64,000 nt of DNA from Aphelidium insulamus. Lineage: Eukaryota > Aphelidiomycota > Aphelidea > Aphelidiaceae. Below the pieces are notes generated by a model. It saw only the letters and a list, made by a program, of their open reading frames with translations. It did not search any database and was not told the DNA's origin. Location: the NCBI GenBank assembly GCA_036784855.1, contig JAZDSV010000022.1, positions 124,001-188,000 of the forward strand, given 5' to 3'. The position numbers were made by a program, and so were the translations under genes. Of the stretch, positions 54,213 through 64,000 are shown one piece after another. Each line of letters begins with the position of its first letter. The first letter of the stretch is position 1.

Positions 54213-55468
54213 TCATTGATGAACTGGCGGCTCTTCATCTGTTGGCGGTGAGATCCGTGAATCGCTCTCGATGTCACCAGAAGTGGCGGCGGAAGAGGCA
54301 GTGTCGGGATTGCTGGGGCGTCTGGCGTCTATTTGGGAGTGTGGGTTGGAGTGAGAGGGCTGGGACGGCGTAGTTGACGTGTCGGTGACGTTGGGGTAGT
54401 AGAATGTCTGGCCAGCGCCATACACCGGATAGTACTCGCCAGTGGAAGGATCCATCATTGCCGGTGTGTAGTAGTTGGGCGCTGCATACTGGCCTCTGGC
54501 GACGGAATTGTAGTCTGCAGTTGAGAGAGCTATGAGAAAGTCGGGTGCCAGCGACATTCACATACCGTAGCCATCAAAGCCGCCTTTTTGCATCATTGGC
54601 TGCCGGTATGGTGGGAGTCCAAACTGTTTCCTGTTCAGTACATGTATATCAGTGATAAGTTCTTTATAGCGGTCAACGTGTGTACCGCTCAGCCTTCCAG
54701 CTGTAGTTCCAGTCGCCGAGGACAGGTGCGCCGTCCGGGCCAGACACGGCAGATGCCATTAGGCCCTTGGCCCCGTTGACCAGATCAAACTCTACCTGCA
54801 AAGGCGTTAAACAAGCTGTATGAGGCGGGCCATTAAAGTTCTGACCGTTGCCATACCTCTTCACCTTCGGCCAGACTATCATAATGATGACGATGTCAGA
54901 GAGGCAAACAAAATGCAGACATAGCAACTGAGACACACCTCCTGAATGAGCCGCCAGTAGTAATTGCGGTGTGGTGGACAAAAACTAAATTCACAATTCA
55001 AGAGTGAGCGAGGGCCACCCGCATAACGTCAATACACTACGCACTCTCATTGCGACCATTTAAATTAATTATGGATGGGTCGTGCGGGATAATGAAGCCA
55101 TATCCCTTTTGACTGTTGAAAAACTTTACGCGGCCAGAGCAGCGCGTGCCGATGGCAGATGATGTTGATGTTGTTTCGTTGCGCTTCAGTTCCGGGCTGG
55201 ATTCAGCCAGGGCGGCAGCGGGTGTGGCGACTTTGGCGTAGGATTTAGTAGTAGCCGCCGACGTTGAGTTGTCGCTGCTCTGGCCACTGCCATTACGGCC
55301 ACCAGACGACATGGACAGGCCGGCCATGGATTTAGCGGCTGCGTCCACGTTTGAGCTGTCACTTGAACGCAGCGCTTCATGCTCCGTGATGTCACCAGGC
55401 TGATTGCTGGCTGATTGCTGGCCAGCCGGAGCCGTTGTGCTCGGTACCGACGATTCGGTGGATGACAT
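54213..55468 (-). CDS. Cold-shock-domain (Y-box-like) RNA-binding protein
   Basis: Ser/Ala-rich N-terminus, then the cold shock domain made from several exons: CSGRVKFFNSQKGYGFI (RNP1), IFVHHTAITTGGSF (RNP2), SLAEGEEVEFDLVNGAKGLM. One exon is only 19 nt (54857-54875) and supplies SLAEGEE. The C-terminal part is Gln/Tyr/Pro-rich (PPYRQPMMQKGGFDGY, PNYYTPAMM, GEYYPVYGAGQ), typical of disordered RNA-granule proteins. An open frame extends upstream to 55702, but ATG 55466-55468 gives a normal start. Confidence 0.87.
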
Positions 55469-56389
55469 CACAATGATTAATTGAGTGGAGGCGATAACCG
55501 CAAAGTGGAGCCAACGGCTGGTTGAAGTCACACTGCCGTGCAGGGAACAAGTCTCGGGGTGCCCGGAGAGTGCAGAGACGGCGGAGGACCGTGCGACCGA
55601 CGTGCAACTGTCCAAAGCCCACCTGCACCTGCTTGCGCTGATAGACAGAACCCACTTCACAACTGGCTTATAGGCCACTCGACAGACGCCCGATGCACCC
55701 AAAAATGCAGCAGATGGAGCGGTAGGCGGCCGACCCGTATAGGGCTAGGGGGTGGAGGTGGAGGCGCGCGCGGCACAGGAAAAGCGGACGGTGTGTGAAA
55801 GTTCCGTTGTCCAGTTTGAAATTCTCCGTGCGCTTGGTTACGGCGCCTGGTTGGGCGGCGGTTGATTGGAGCAGTCGCCCTGCTGCGCCACATTACGTTA
55901 TCGCAGAATAACGCCGCTTTTCCATTCTGTTCACAACTCTATTTCTTTTTTATTTCTTTTTTATTTCTCTTTTTCTTTCTTTCCCATATTGATTATCTAG
56001 TTTTTTAGATTGCTGCTGTATAGTTTTCCGCTATTGCTTACGAACTGAACTCCGTATTGTAAGTAATAGTCTTGACAAATACATGTAATGTATCAGGGTC
56101 TAGTGAAGCCACTAACCTATACATGTATACAACCGTGTATACAGTCATGCGTATATACATTCTTGTATACAGCTCACGTATCGATCAGTGTGATACATCA
56201 TGAGTCATTTGCCGCCACTATTTCACTAGTATGCCAACATGCTTTATGGCACTGGCTGGGCGACAGTAACTTATTTACATGCTTGTCCATGGATACAATC
56301 AGGTACGGTACTTCATACTTACTTCCATGTAAAATATATTGGCGCTTACATTATTGAACAATGGTTAGTGCCTAACTGTGGAAGAAAAG
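55469..56389. other. Intergenic, GC-rich then AT-rich
   Basis: About 920 bp. 55470-55900 is GC-rich with open frames but no recognisable protein; 55930-56000 is a pyrimidine-rich TTTCTTTT stretch; 56090-56180 repeats ATACATGTATAC-like words. No tRNA A/B box or other RNA gene recognised. Confidence 0.5.
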
Positions 56390-57503
56390 ATGACGGCAAC
56401 GTTCCGCACCGAAGCCTTTTCGCCATTCTCGGTAAGCTAGCGCTACTACCGCTTTCTGTGCAATGCAGCGCGTACTCCCGACTTACCATTTGTCGAGTGC
56501 AGGTCCAGTTCAACCCATTTCTGCCAGAGAGGTTTGCGTGCGCCGCCGCCTCCAACTTTGGCATAGTGGGCAACGGGCGGCTGTACATTGGCGACCGCGT
56601 CACCCCACAAAAGACCTTGCTTCTGCGATGGTACGTAGTCTCCGACATGCAATATCTCTCCCATACGATGATGATGGTCAGGTTCGACACGCAGGACGCG
56701 CTGTTTGATGTGGCGTGGAGCGAGGTGCATGAGAATCAGTTGGTGGCTGCGTCGGGCACCGGCGAGCTCAAGCTATTTGACGTGACGGTGCCGGATGCGC
56801 TGGCATCGTGGCGTGAACACCAACGTGAGGTGATGAGCGTGCAGTGGAACCCGCTGCAGCGTGACACGTTTCTCTCGGCCTCGTGGGACGGCACCGTCAA
56901 GCACGCAAGTGTTGGCTATGTGATATAGTTATTACCCTTCATCACAACTGGTGGTAGTGGGACCCTGCACTACCAGTGTCCGTGTCCACGTACGCCGAAC
57001 ATGGCGGTTGTGTGTATGAAGCTGCGTGGTCGCCACGGTCGCCTACCAATTTTGCATCGGTTGGCGCCGACCAGTTGATCAAGGTGTGGGACGTGCGGTC
57101 ACCGCGCTCAAACACCACCTGGCACGGCCATGCCAACGAGATCCTGTGCGTCGACTGGAACAAGTACGTGCCGGAGCAGTTGATCACGGGCTCTGTGGAC
57201 TGCCGGCTGTGTGTGTGGGACGTGCGGCAGACAGTGGCGCCCGTGCACGTACTCACTGGACATGAGCTGGGCGTGAGGAGGGTGCGGTGCTCGCCCCATG
57301 CCGGCAACATTGTCGTGTCGGTGGGCTACGATATGACTGTGCGGGTGTGGGACTTGTCGCGGCCAGTGCCACATGAACAGCTGGTGGCCACCCTGTCAGA
57401 TCTGCACTCGGAGTTTGTCTTTGGCGTGGACTTTAACCTGCACTGCCCGGGACAGGTGGCCACATGCAGCTGGGATGAGACTGTTAAATTTATTTCTATA
57501 TAA
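56390..57503 (+). CDS. PEX7: Peroxisomal PTS2 receptor PEX7 (WD40)
   Basis: Cytosolic receptor for PTS2 cargo. Exons 56390-56431, 56503-56630, 56682-56904, 56958-57503. WD repeats: VQFNPFLPERFACAAASNFG, LFDVAWSEVHENQLVAASG, REVMSVQWNPLQRDTFLSAS, WDGTVKHWDPALP, IKVWDVR, SVDCRLCVWDVR, RRVRCSPHAGNIVVSVGYD, CSWDETVKF, the last a PEX7 hallmark. The third intron (56905-56957) starts GCAAGT; only this joins VKH to WDPALP. The protein ends right after CSWDETVKF as in other PEX7. Confidence 0.93.
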
Positions 57504-57801
57504 TATTCTGTGATGTTTTTGGTGATGCTACAAGTCCCGGTACGGACGTTTAACTTCAGTCTGGTGCATCTTGAGGGATTATTTTTGACTGCCCGATGTT
57601 CAGATTCAGAACGCCGGCACTGTGCAGCAGTATCGTTCGTTGGCGGCTACCGTCCGTCCTGCCGCTTCGCCCATCCCGTGGAGCGTGCCTATGATTCTGA
57701 TGCTGAGTGCTTTTTGGGAGTGCCGTGGGCACTGCATATTGTTTTCTTCATCTTCAAACACGGATACGAATTAATCTCAAATGGCAAAGAAGACATAATC
57801 G
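57504..57801. other. Intergenic between PEX7 and ZNG1
   Basis: Convergent 3' flanks. A 99-codon open frame (57510-57809) has no ATG-led homologue and overlaps the ZNG1 stop; treated as noncoding. Confidence 0.5.
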
Positions 57802-59200
57802 TCATTTAGTGTCGTCTAAATACGCGTCCAGTGCGCGCTGCAATCGCCCACAGTCCAGACCCCGGCCGATGAGAACGATGCGAGAGTCGCTCACAGTGGG
57901 CGCCGACAGTTCAAGTGGTTTGCACTCGTACAGCTCGCACACTGCCTGCACCACGTGCCACCGTTGATCCGTGCCGAATAGCAGCGCCTTGAGTCGAATA
58001 ACTTGCAGAGTGGAATTATTGCCATCGCCGTCCACGGCCGCCCACAGAATGGACTGCAGCCACTCCTCGAATCGGGGCACGTCCACGGGTGCAGAGAGTG
58101 GTCGGCTCAGCGTCACGGTCGTTATGCTCTGTATTGAACACTAGTTAGATCTCGTCACATAGAGGCAGAGAACTGCCACCTTGCCTGGTCAGAGTTGTGC
58201 TTGGCTGATAGGAGCGCTGCTTGCTTGGTGTGGCCAACGGCAATTGCATCGGCAGCGGCGGTGTCATAGGCGCCGATACCGAGCAAGAATGACAAGTCGG
58301 CCACCACGCCCATCTCGCTCTGCTTAATGGGCGCCACCTGGTTCATAGAGGCAATGGTGGCCACCAACCCGTCTATCTCTGCCTGACTGTCCACCAAGTC
58401 CACCTTGTTCAGCAGAATGCGGTCAGCCGCCGCTATCTATGCCAAGAATGTATAAAAAAACTATGCACCTACACGTATATACCCATCAATATCACTTGCC
58501 TGGGTAAAGAACTCATTGCCTGGACCATCCTTGGACTGGTGGAGCAGCTGCCGCGCGCCAAACTTTGCATCCACCACCGTGACAATGCCGTCCAGACACA
58601 GGTCGGCCTGCAACGCGTCATCCAGCCAGAACATGCTGGCAATGGGCGCCGGGTCCGCCAGCCCCGTGGTCTCCAGCAGGATGTAGTCGAAGCGACAGTT
58701 GCGCCGCCGCATCAGATTCTCAATGGCCTTGACGCCAGAGTCCTTGACGGAGCAGCAGAGACAGCCGTTACGCAGTTCCAGCCAGTCAGACACGGGCACG
58801 CTGGCCCCGGCGGCATTACTGGCCAGTGAAGATCGCTCAATGTCCATGGACTCGCCAAACTCATTGCTGGCCAACGTGAGTACTCATATGTATGCAGATG
58901 AATGTGTACAATGTATTCATGCAGAGGTACTGACCGCCATACGTATATACTCACAGAGAGAAATGTCACTTACAGGATGACGGCGATCTTGTAGCCATGC
59001 TGCGCGCTCAACACGTAATTGAGCAGCGTGGTTTTGCCGGCACCCAAATAACCCGTGATGATAGTGACGGGGACCCGGGCGGTACGCTCAGTGTACTCCT
59101 GTTCCGCATCACCGGGGACTGCAGGACCGTCACAGGGCACCGATGGCGTCGAGGCAGAGAATTCTGCGTCCACAAGCACCGGGCAATCATCATCGTTCAT
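57802..59200 (-). CDS. Zinc-regulated GTPase metalloprotein activator (ZNG1/CBWD)
   Basis: COG0523 G3E GTPase that transfers zinc to methionine aminopeptidase. Start [10 protein letters not shown] keeps the acidic CPxLV element used in animal ZNG1 to bind METAP1. Then [20 protein letters not shown] (Walker A), [21 protein letters not shown] (CxCC metal site), [27 protein letters not shown] and the C-terminal domain with [14 protein letters not shown] and LIGRGLD. Five exons approx. The first intron joins AVIL to NEFGE. Start is 24 bp from the next, divergent gene. Confidence 0.92.
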
Positions 59201-59224
59201 TTTGCACGTTTAAAACGGTTACAA

Positions 59225-59650
59225 ATGCGCGCCGTGATCTTTTCGTGCCTTTTCGCCGTCGTCTGCGCCGGGCTATCCACGCCAGTACCTGTGGTGCCTC
59301 CCGTTGGTGCCAGCATAGATACCGCAGATATATCGGACGCGTCTGCGCAATCAGGCATACCTGATGGACACGCAGAGGCACGGAATGACGCCGCCAGTGC
59401 CATCAACGGAGATACGCTGCCAGTTGTTCCCGCCGTGTTCGTTCCCATGGTGGTGGATGGAGTGGCAGAGAAAGCAGTGCGTCGGAATGCTGGATTAAAC
59501 ATTATGCAGTGGTTCTGTCAAGGTGGAATGTCAGTGGCCATGTACGCGCCTCACCTCAGTTGGTTGTGTGCGGCGAGGCGCAGTCCTGCGCACCCTCAAC
59601 AAGTGGTGCAAGATGATTACACGGAGCACACGGTGATGGTTTTGAATTAG
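59225..59650 (+). CDS. Small secreted protein, unknown
   Basis: Single exon, 141 codons. Signal peptide MRAVIFSCLFAVVCAG, then an Ala/Asp/Pro-rich low-complexity part. The C-terminal part has GGMSVAMYAPHLSWLCAARR. No known domain. Divergent from ZNG1 with 24 bp between ATGs, so it may share the promoter. Confidence 0.5.
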   Translation: MRAVIFSCLFAVVCAGLSTPVPVVPPVGASIDTADISDASAQSGIPDGHAEARNDAASAINGDTLPVVPAVFVPMVVDGVAEKAVRRNAGLNIMQWFCQGGMSVAMYAPHLSWLCAARRSPAHPQQVVQDDYTEHTVMVLN

Positions 59651-59829
59651 TAGTGTGGGTTAAAATGGCTGCTCAAGCTCTTGCGCTGCGGTATTCACTG
59701 GCATTTAGCGCGGCTTAATGAAAATGTATTTGGTTCACCCTGGTTGCAAGATCAACGTGGCGGTGGTGAAATGAAAGTCCAATATTCAGCTTGTATGGTG
59801 TGCTTTAATTCATTCGAATACCTGTATCA

Positions 59830-59844
59830 GGATCAAATCACGTG
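59830..59844 (+). promoter_or_regulatory. GGAT-N5-CACGTGACT composite element
   Basis: GGAT at 59830-59833 and CACGTG at 59839-59844, 53 bp before the ATG at 59897. Same arrangement at 8013-8027 and 61224-61239. Confidence 0.45.
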
Positions 59845-59896
59845 ACTAGCTTGGCTTATTTTTTCTCTTTTTCTCATCGCGCGTTACGAGATAGAA

Positions 59897-60926
59897 ATGC
59901 TGGGCTTCACCGCGGTTCTAGTGGCCGCGCTTAGTATCACTTGCGTTGCATCCAGTAAGGAAAAGTCTTCTCAGTGCGAGGCACACATCGGAACATCAAA
60001 TTACAGAGAGCGCAACGGTGATAGTATTTCCCGTGAAATGACTTCCTGGACTGCCGTCAATATTCTCGGCGACAGCCCGCTAATGGATGAGATTAACTGG
60101 CACTGGATTGTTGAAGTTGTTGCTTTAAAGAATGGTAAACAAGTTTACAGAAACTATAAAGACCGGAGTGACTTTGCACGCACCCCTCTCATAGCAGGAA
60201 GGAACGATGTCTTTAAAAATTTAATATCGGGACCGGAACAGAATGTGCACTGGAGATACTTGGCGGCCAATTACGCTGTTGTCATCAAAGTGCATGACGG
60301 CAGAAAACCCCGTAACACTCTGTGCAAATACAAAATACCTCAAATTTCGCCATTGCAAGTGCGGGCGCATATCATTCGTTTCATTCCTAAACGTGATTTG
60401 CGTGAACGAGCTGACGAAATCGCGCGCTTCTTTATGCTGGAAGAGGAAGTCCAGCCGTTCGATTCGGCAGAAATAGTGGCTATTTATAATGGCCTCGTTC
60501 GCGCGAAGCGTAACAAGAAGGACGAGTTGAATGGCATTGAAGTTCCGGCTTTAACTCAGGGCAACTATGTCTACTTTGACCCGCGTGCAGTGGCAGTGGT
60601 CAAAGCTGCGATTGCAGCTGCTGCTATTTGTGATACTCGAACAAGATTTTGTTTACCGGATGATGAGCGCGCTGCGGCTGCATTGGCACTAGCTTCAATG
60701 AAGGTGCGTCGGCTCAAATTATTAATCTCTCTCCTTTACATTTTAGTATACTCCGCTAAAGTATGCCGTGCTCGCCGTGCGCGCTGGCGTCATGATTACG
60801 ATCTATACCGTTTCGGTAAATTGGCATATGATTCCCGATACTGTGTGTACGATTAGAGAAAACACTTATATGGCACATCTGTCGCGTCATTTAGAACCCT
60901 CAGAGGAGCGTCGGACTTGCATTTGA
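59897..60926 (+). CDS. Secreted or membrane protein, unknown
   Basis: Signal peptide MLGFTAVLVAALSITCVASS. The first exon is Lys/Glu/Arg-balanced (WHWIVEVVALKNGKQVYRNY, QVRAHIIRFIPKRDLRERAD, VQPFDSAEIVAIYNGLVRA) with few Cys. A GTGCGT...TTTTAG intron of about 43 nt (60702-60744) would give YTPLKYAVLAVRAGVMITIY, a possible membrane helix, and a stop at 60924-60926; without splicing the frame ends at 60856 in Arg-rich sequence. The spliced form looks more natural. No family recognised. Confidence 0.55.
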
Positions 60927-60988
60927 CCAAAAAATTCTGACCAGGTCAAGCTGTGGTCGGTGGGCGCAAGGAAATAGATTTTGTTCGC

Positions 60989-60989
<1 letters not shown>

Positions 60990-61022
<33 letters not shown>
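60990..61022. repeat. (TA)n microsatellite
   Basis: TA run of about 30 bp. Confidence 0.9.
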
Positions 61023-61025
<3 letters not shown>

Positions 61026-61223
61026 CTATATTTTCACACGCTTGCTGCGCTAGGCGAAAATGGCATCTTAACGTTGATGCGGTGAATGTGTACAAAGCTC
61101 ATCGTTGCAAAATCAATACTGCAGTAGCAACATGATGGCCATAAATGTCTGCCAGCTTATACATTTACCTTGTATTAACACTCAGTGCCTAAAAGAGGAT
61201 CACACAGGGGTTTATAAGGAGTC

Positions 61224-61239
61224 GGATTCAAACCACGTG
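61224..61239 (+). promoter_or_regulatory. GGAT-N6-CACGTGACT composite element
   Basis: Lies 52 bp upstream of the ATG at 61291, with a CATAAATT TATA-like word about 10 bp downstream. Third example of the composite in this window. Confidence 0.45.
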
Positions 61240-61290
61240 ACTCGAAGCATAAATTCCGCCAGTTTGCACAAAACTTTTACATTGCGCACA

Positions 61291-61695
61291 ATGAAGTTTT
61301 CACTCCTTGCTAGTGGAGTTGCATGGGCGGCATTTGTGGTCTGCATTAATGCAATGCCAGTTCGGCAGGCTGATAGTGTGCAGGCTGATGCTGCGCAGGT
61401 CGCCCAAGAGGAATTAGCATTTCAACAGCTGGAAGCAGGAAATGCTCGATCGTCAAATGCCGTCCAGCATGTTGCTGGTGGTTTGCAACCATTGCAACCG
61501 CCTTCTAAACGAATGTCACTCAACGATGCTATATTCATTGGTGCTCCCAATGGTCATGGATATGCCCTCGCTGTGTCTGGGGCACGTGCTCCAATGGGCC
61601 CATGGAAAACATGTGGCGCAATTACTTGCGCCTTCGTATCGATCGTTGGTGTCGTCGCGGTGATAGTCATGGTGCCGCCGCTTTTTCAGGACTAA
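61291..61695 (+). CDS. Small secreted/membrane protein, related in layout to the 36.7-kb gene
   Basis: Single exon, 134 codons. Signal peptide MKFSLLASGVAWAAFVVCINA, then MPVRQADS. The middle is Gln/Ala-rich. WKTCGAITCA precedes a C-terminal helix (FVSIVGVVAVIVMVPP). Same plan as the protein at 36.7 kb: MPV after the signal peptide and ITCA before the terminal helix. Function unknown. Confidence 0.58.
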   Translation: MKFSLLASGVAWAAFVVCINAMPVRQADSVQADAAQVAQEELAFQQLEAGNARSSNAVQHVAGGLQPLQPPSKRMSLNDAIFIGAPNGHGYALAVSGARAPMGPWKTCGAITCAFVSIVGVVAVIVMVPPLFQD

Positions 61696-61917
61696 CGCTC
61701 CCTCAACTAAGATAGTACCGTTATCCGCAACTAATGAATTTAATTAATATAAGACGTTTTTCGTGTATGTACAATGTTGTCGCTTAGTGAACACGGTCTA
61801 TGTATCAGTCTTATGGTGAAAAGTGCTCACAACCACCCAGCCCAACTATGAGTCAGAGCATCGGAGCATATTTATTATATATATTTTTCTGTTGAAGCCT
61901 TCAACACTCCAGATCTG

Positions 61918-63315
61918 ATGGACTTCCGGCTAACAGAGTGGCTCCGCTCTGAGGGCGCCTTCGTCGACACTGCAGTGCACATTGAGGCCAACACTGACGG
62001 CCGCGGTGGCAGGCGCCTCATTCGCCGCGGTGCTTCTTCCCGTGCTGCCGACGCACCCGTGCTTGCCATCCCGTCCAAGTTGGCACTTACTGCCCAAGCA
62101 TTCAGCTCGTACCTCCAACGGCGTGGCCTGCTTGACGACTGGCTGCTGGCTGTAGACCAGCTGAGACTCTCTACGGCACAGCTGGACAGACTAATGATTG
62201 CCATGGGGCTGCTGGTTGTTATGCATGCGCCGCACGATGAACTTGACGGTGGTGCGCTGCACAATATGGTGCCATATGTGAGCAATCTCCCGCTGGCACA
62301 CGAGTCGGACAGCTTGCTGATGTGGAGCAGTCGTGAATTGGAGATGCTGGCGGGTACCGCGGCATGTATTGCCGCCCAAGCTAAACTGGCGCACTTGACA
62401 CGGCTATACACCCACTTGCAATGTGCTGGTATTTTTTCCGGCATATGGCCGGCAAGTAGTGACATGCCATCACTGGAGCAGTTTTTGCACTGCGAAAATA
62501 TGGTGGCTACGCGATCTCTCTCCGCACAGGGTACTTCAGTTCTGGATGGACGGCTCGAGTCCTTCATGTGCCCGATGCTGGACTTTTGCGACCACAGCAG
62601 CACGCCCAATGCTCGCTGGGAGCTGGAAGTAGCATCTGATGGAGGTTTCTCGGTGCTTTTGTATGAAAGCACGTCCACCGCCGGGGATGACGGTGCCGAG
62701 CTGTGCATATCGTATGATCCAGACATGTCGGGCATGAAGGCTCTATTCACGTATGGCTTCCTGAGTGATGAGCACTTGCTAGCACCTGCCGGTTGGGAAA
62801 TTGCAGCTTCGGTGGACCTTTTGGGCTTCGTAGAGGCAGATGATCTAATGAAATTAAGGATGGACATGCAGCGACAGACGGCGCCCTACTTTTCCATCTC
62901 AATGGTACCAGAGTCACTTGTCGAAATCGATTCCGTACTGGATCATCTGCCGCTTACTGCCAGGAAACAGCTGCTTCTTGCTGTGGTAGATAGTCCCAGT
63001 CAATTATCGCAAATTATGAAGTCACCGAATCTCTTGGACATACGGTCATATGAACTGTGGCATGTGCTGCAATTGCGAGCTGTAGTCGTGCTTATTCAAT
63101 TGCTAAGTGCCAAGCTAGAATCGATTGAAAATTTACTTGAACAGCTGCCGAAGAAGTCCAGCAACACAACACCACTGCGAAAAGATCTTGCCAGCAAGTA
63201 CCTGCAAACACTCGTACTAGTGGCACAATCAAACCAAGCACATTGCCAGCGCTCTATTACACAATTGACCGAGTCCGAGGTCGTGATAAATTACCTTGCC
63301 GCACAAGAACAATAG
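61918..63315 (+). CDS. SET-domain protein lysine methyltransferase (SETD3/SETD6/LSMT class)
   Basis: Intronless, 465 codons. The SET core is split by an insert, as in the Rubisco-LSMT-like class. Visible are FRLTEWLRSEGAFVD, MLDFCDHSSTPNARWEL (NHS-like motif, here DHS), LCISYDPDMSGMKALFTYGF (the catalytic Tyr region) and a C-terminal helical substrate-binding domain (ARKQLLLAVVDSPSQL). Asp replaces the usual Asn of the NHS motif, which may affect AdoMet binding. Substrate not deducible. Its stop lies 6 bp from that of the convergent LRR gene. Gene lacks introns while neighbours have many. Confidence 0.8.
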   Translation: MDFRLTEWLRSEGAFVDTAVHIEANTDGRGGRRLIRRGASSRAADAPVLAIPSKLALTAQAFSSYLQRRGLLDDWLLAVDQLRLSTAQLDRLMIAMGLLVVMHAPHDELDGGALHNMVPYVSNLPLAHESDSLLMWSSRELEMLAGTAACIAAQAKLAHLTRLYTHLQCAGIFSGIWPASSDMPSLEQFLHCENMVATRSLSAQGTSVLDGRLESFMCPMLDFCDHSSTPNARWELEVASDGGFSVLLYESTSTAGDDGAELCISYDPDMSGMKALFTYGFLSDEHLLAPAGWEIAASVDLLGFVEADDLMKLRMDMQRQTAPYFSISMVPESLVEIDSVLDHLPLTARKQLLLAVVDSPSQLSQIMKSPNLLDIRSYELWHVLQLRAVVVLIQLLSAKLESIENLLEQLPKKSSNTTPLRKDLASKYLQTLVLVAQSNQAHCQRSITQLTESEVVINYLAAQEQ

Positions 63316-63321
63316 AAAAGT

Positions 63322-64000
63322 TCATCGCTTCAGTTTCTGCTTGGTATCAGCACAAGTGTGTTTAAATACTTCAAACAGCGCGACTGGTACCTTGCCGTCC
63401 TTGGTGTGCTGTTCCTTCAAAAACTGCTTGATCGGTATGGCACCGCCATTGATCACACTAGCCGGTATGCCCAGGATCGGGTTTCCCGCCAAGTCAAACG
63501 TGACCAGATTTGGCATGTTATAGAACTCGTTTGGTATATTCTGCAGCTTGTTGTGGCTCAAGTCAATCTTGACCAGCGTCTTCATTTCAGCCAGTTCATC
63601 GGGCACCGTGGCAATGTGGTTCGATCTAACTTCGAGAGTTTGTAATCGGGTCAGATTTCTGAAGCGCTTAAATCGTCTTCTCACATCAAGCGGCTACTCA
63701 CGTACTTTATCGACGACGGAATAGCCTCCAGCTTATTGGCGTTCAATTGCAGTCGCTCCAATGATTTCAGGCCGCCAATATCTTCCCATATAGAAAAAAT
63801 CAAGTTATTGCTGAGATCCAATTCTTTCAGGTTGGACAGCTCGGTTATTTGCTCCGGCAGGTGATCAATGTTGTTATTGCTAGAGTGTCACACAGTTGCA
63901 TTGAATGCACTTTGAGCTACCTGAGGTATAGACGCTGTAGACTTGTTAATTTCGCAAATGAACGAGGGAATGACGCAGCCGAAAGCTGGTTCTTTCTGAA
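63322..64000 (-). CDS. Leucine-rich repeat protein (5' partial)
   Basis: Runs off the window end. Three exons seen. Typical 23-residue LRRs: LTSLQRLYLS, NNIDHLPEQITELSNLKELD, LSNNLIFSIWEDIGGLKSLE, RLQLNANKLEAIPSSI, LEVRSNHIATVPDELAEM, IDLSHNKLQNIPNEF. The C-terminal cap (LAGNPILGIPASVINGGAI, then IKQFLKEQ) resembles LRRC40-like proteins. Introns at about 63668-63706 and 63881-63921. Confidence 0.82.

Noticed and set aside
57510-57809. 99-codon plus-strand frame after PEX7
   Set aside because: No ATG context, no motif, overlaps ZNG1 stop; treated as intergenic.
61875-62867. 330-codon minus-strand open frame
   Set aside because: Antisense shadow of the intronless SET gene; Ser-rich, no homology, and the sense strand carries clear SET motifs.
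1-64000. tRNA, rRNA, CRISPR array or transposon
   Set aside because: No tRNA B-box (GGTTCRA) in a usable context, no rRNA, no spaced repeat array, no transposase or reverse transcriptase frame, and no long terminal repeats were found by eye.

Overview
The window is nuclear DNA from a compact, gene-dense eukaryote. About 45 genes fit in 64 kb. Most are split by introns of roughly 40-110 nt, many carrying (TA)n tracts, and neighbouring genes are often only 6-100 bp apart. Gene content points to an opisthokont or close relative: PAN3, an AZUL-HECT ligase like UBE3A, BORCS5, RSL1D1/Utp30, an Nhp6-like HMG protein and a protein resembling the N-terminus of centriolar CEP295. The last suggests a lineage with centrioles, for example a zoosporic early-diverging fungus or a unicellular relative. 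This placement is inference.

Housekeeping genes fill most of the window. 0-6 kb: HMG-box protein, COG4, SRP receptor alpha. 10-20 kb: BORCS5, PAN3, GDT1/TMEM165, NIPA-type Mg2+ transporter, UBE3A-like ligase. 21-25 kb: violaxanthin-de-epoxidase-like secreted protein, a KEN-box protein, an RNF126-like RING ligase, LSM3. 29-30 kb: ARFRP1. 37-59 kb: PSMG2, CEP295-like, VPS28, Utp30, frataxin, mARC, mitochondrial bL9, RUS/DUF647, a RasGEF-PH protein, TM9SF, cold-shock-domain protein, PEX7, ZNG1/CBWD. 62-64 kb: a SET methyltransferase and a leucine-rich repeat protein. Membrane trafficking and organelle biogenesis are well represented (COG, BORC, ESCRT-I, ARFRP1, SRP receptor, TM9SF, PEX7).

Between these lie accessory islands of secreted or membrane proteins that I cannot match to known families. 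They are: (i) three tandem Cys-rich secreted proteins at 8.1-10.1 kb; (ii) a tandem family of single-pass membrane proteins at 25.7-28.6 kb whose first copy is decayed; (iii) two tandem receptor-like genes at 30.4-36.6 kb with signal peptide, kelch ectodomain, Ser/Thr stalk, transmembrane helix and protein kinase; and (iv) small secreted or membrane proteins at 36.7, 59.2, 59.9 and 61.3 kb. Several share upstream AGGATGCA elements, CCAAT and TATA boxes, or a GGAT-CACGTGA composite, suggesting co-regulation.

The clearest unusual molecular feature is the number of GC-AG introns (5' site GCAAGT). At least six are forced by reading frame and protein homology, in four genes (GDT1, LSM3, ARFRP1, PEX7). 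There are also tiny exons: 3, 9, 12 and 19 nt. Exon boundaries below were placed by hand from splice signals, frame and family knowledge; no transcript data were available.
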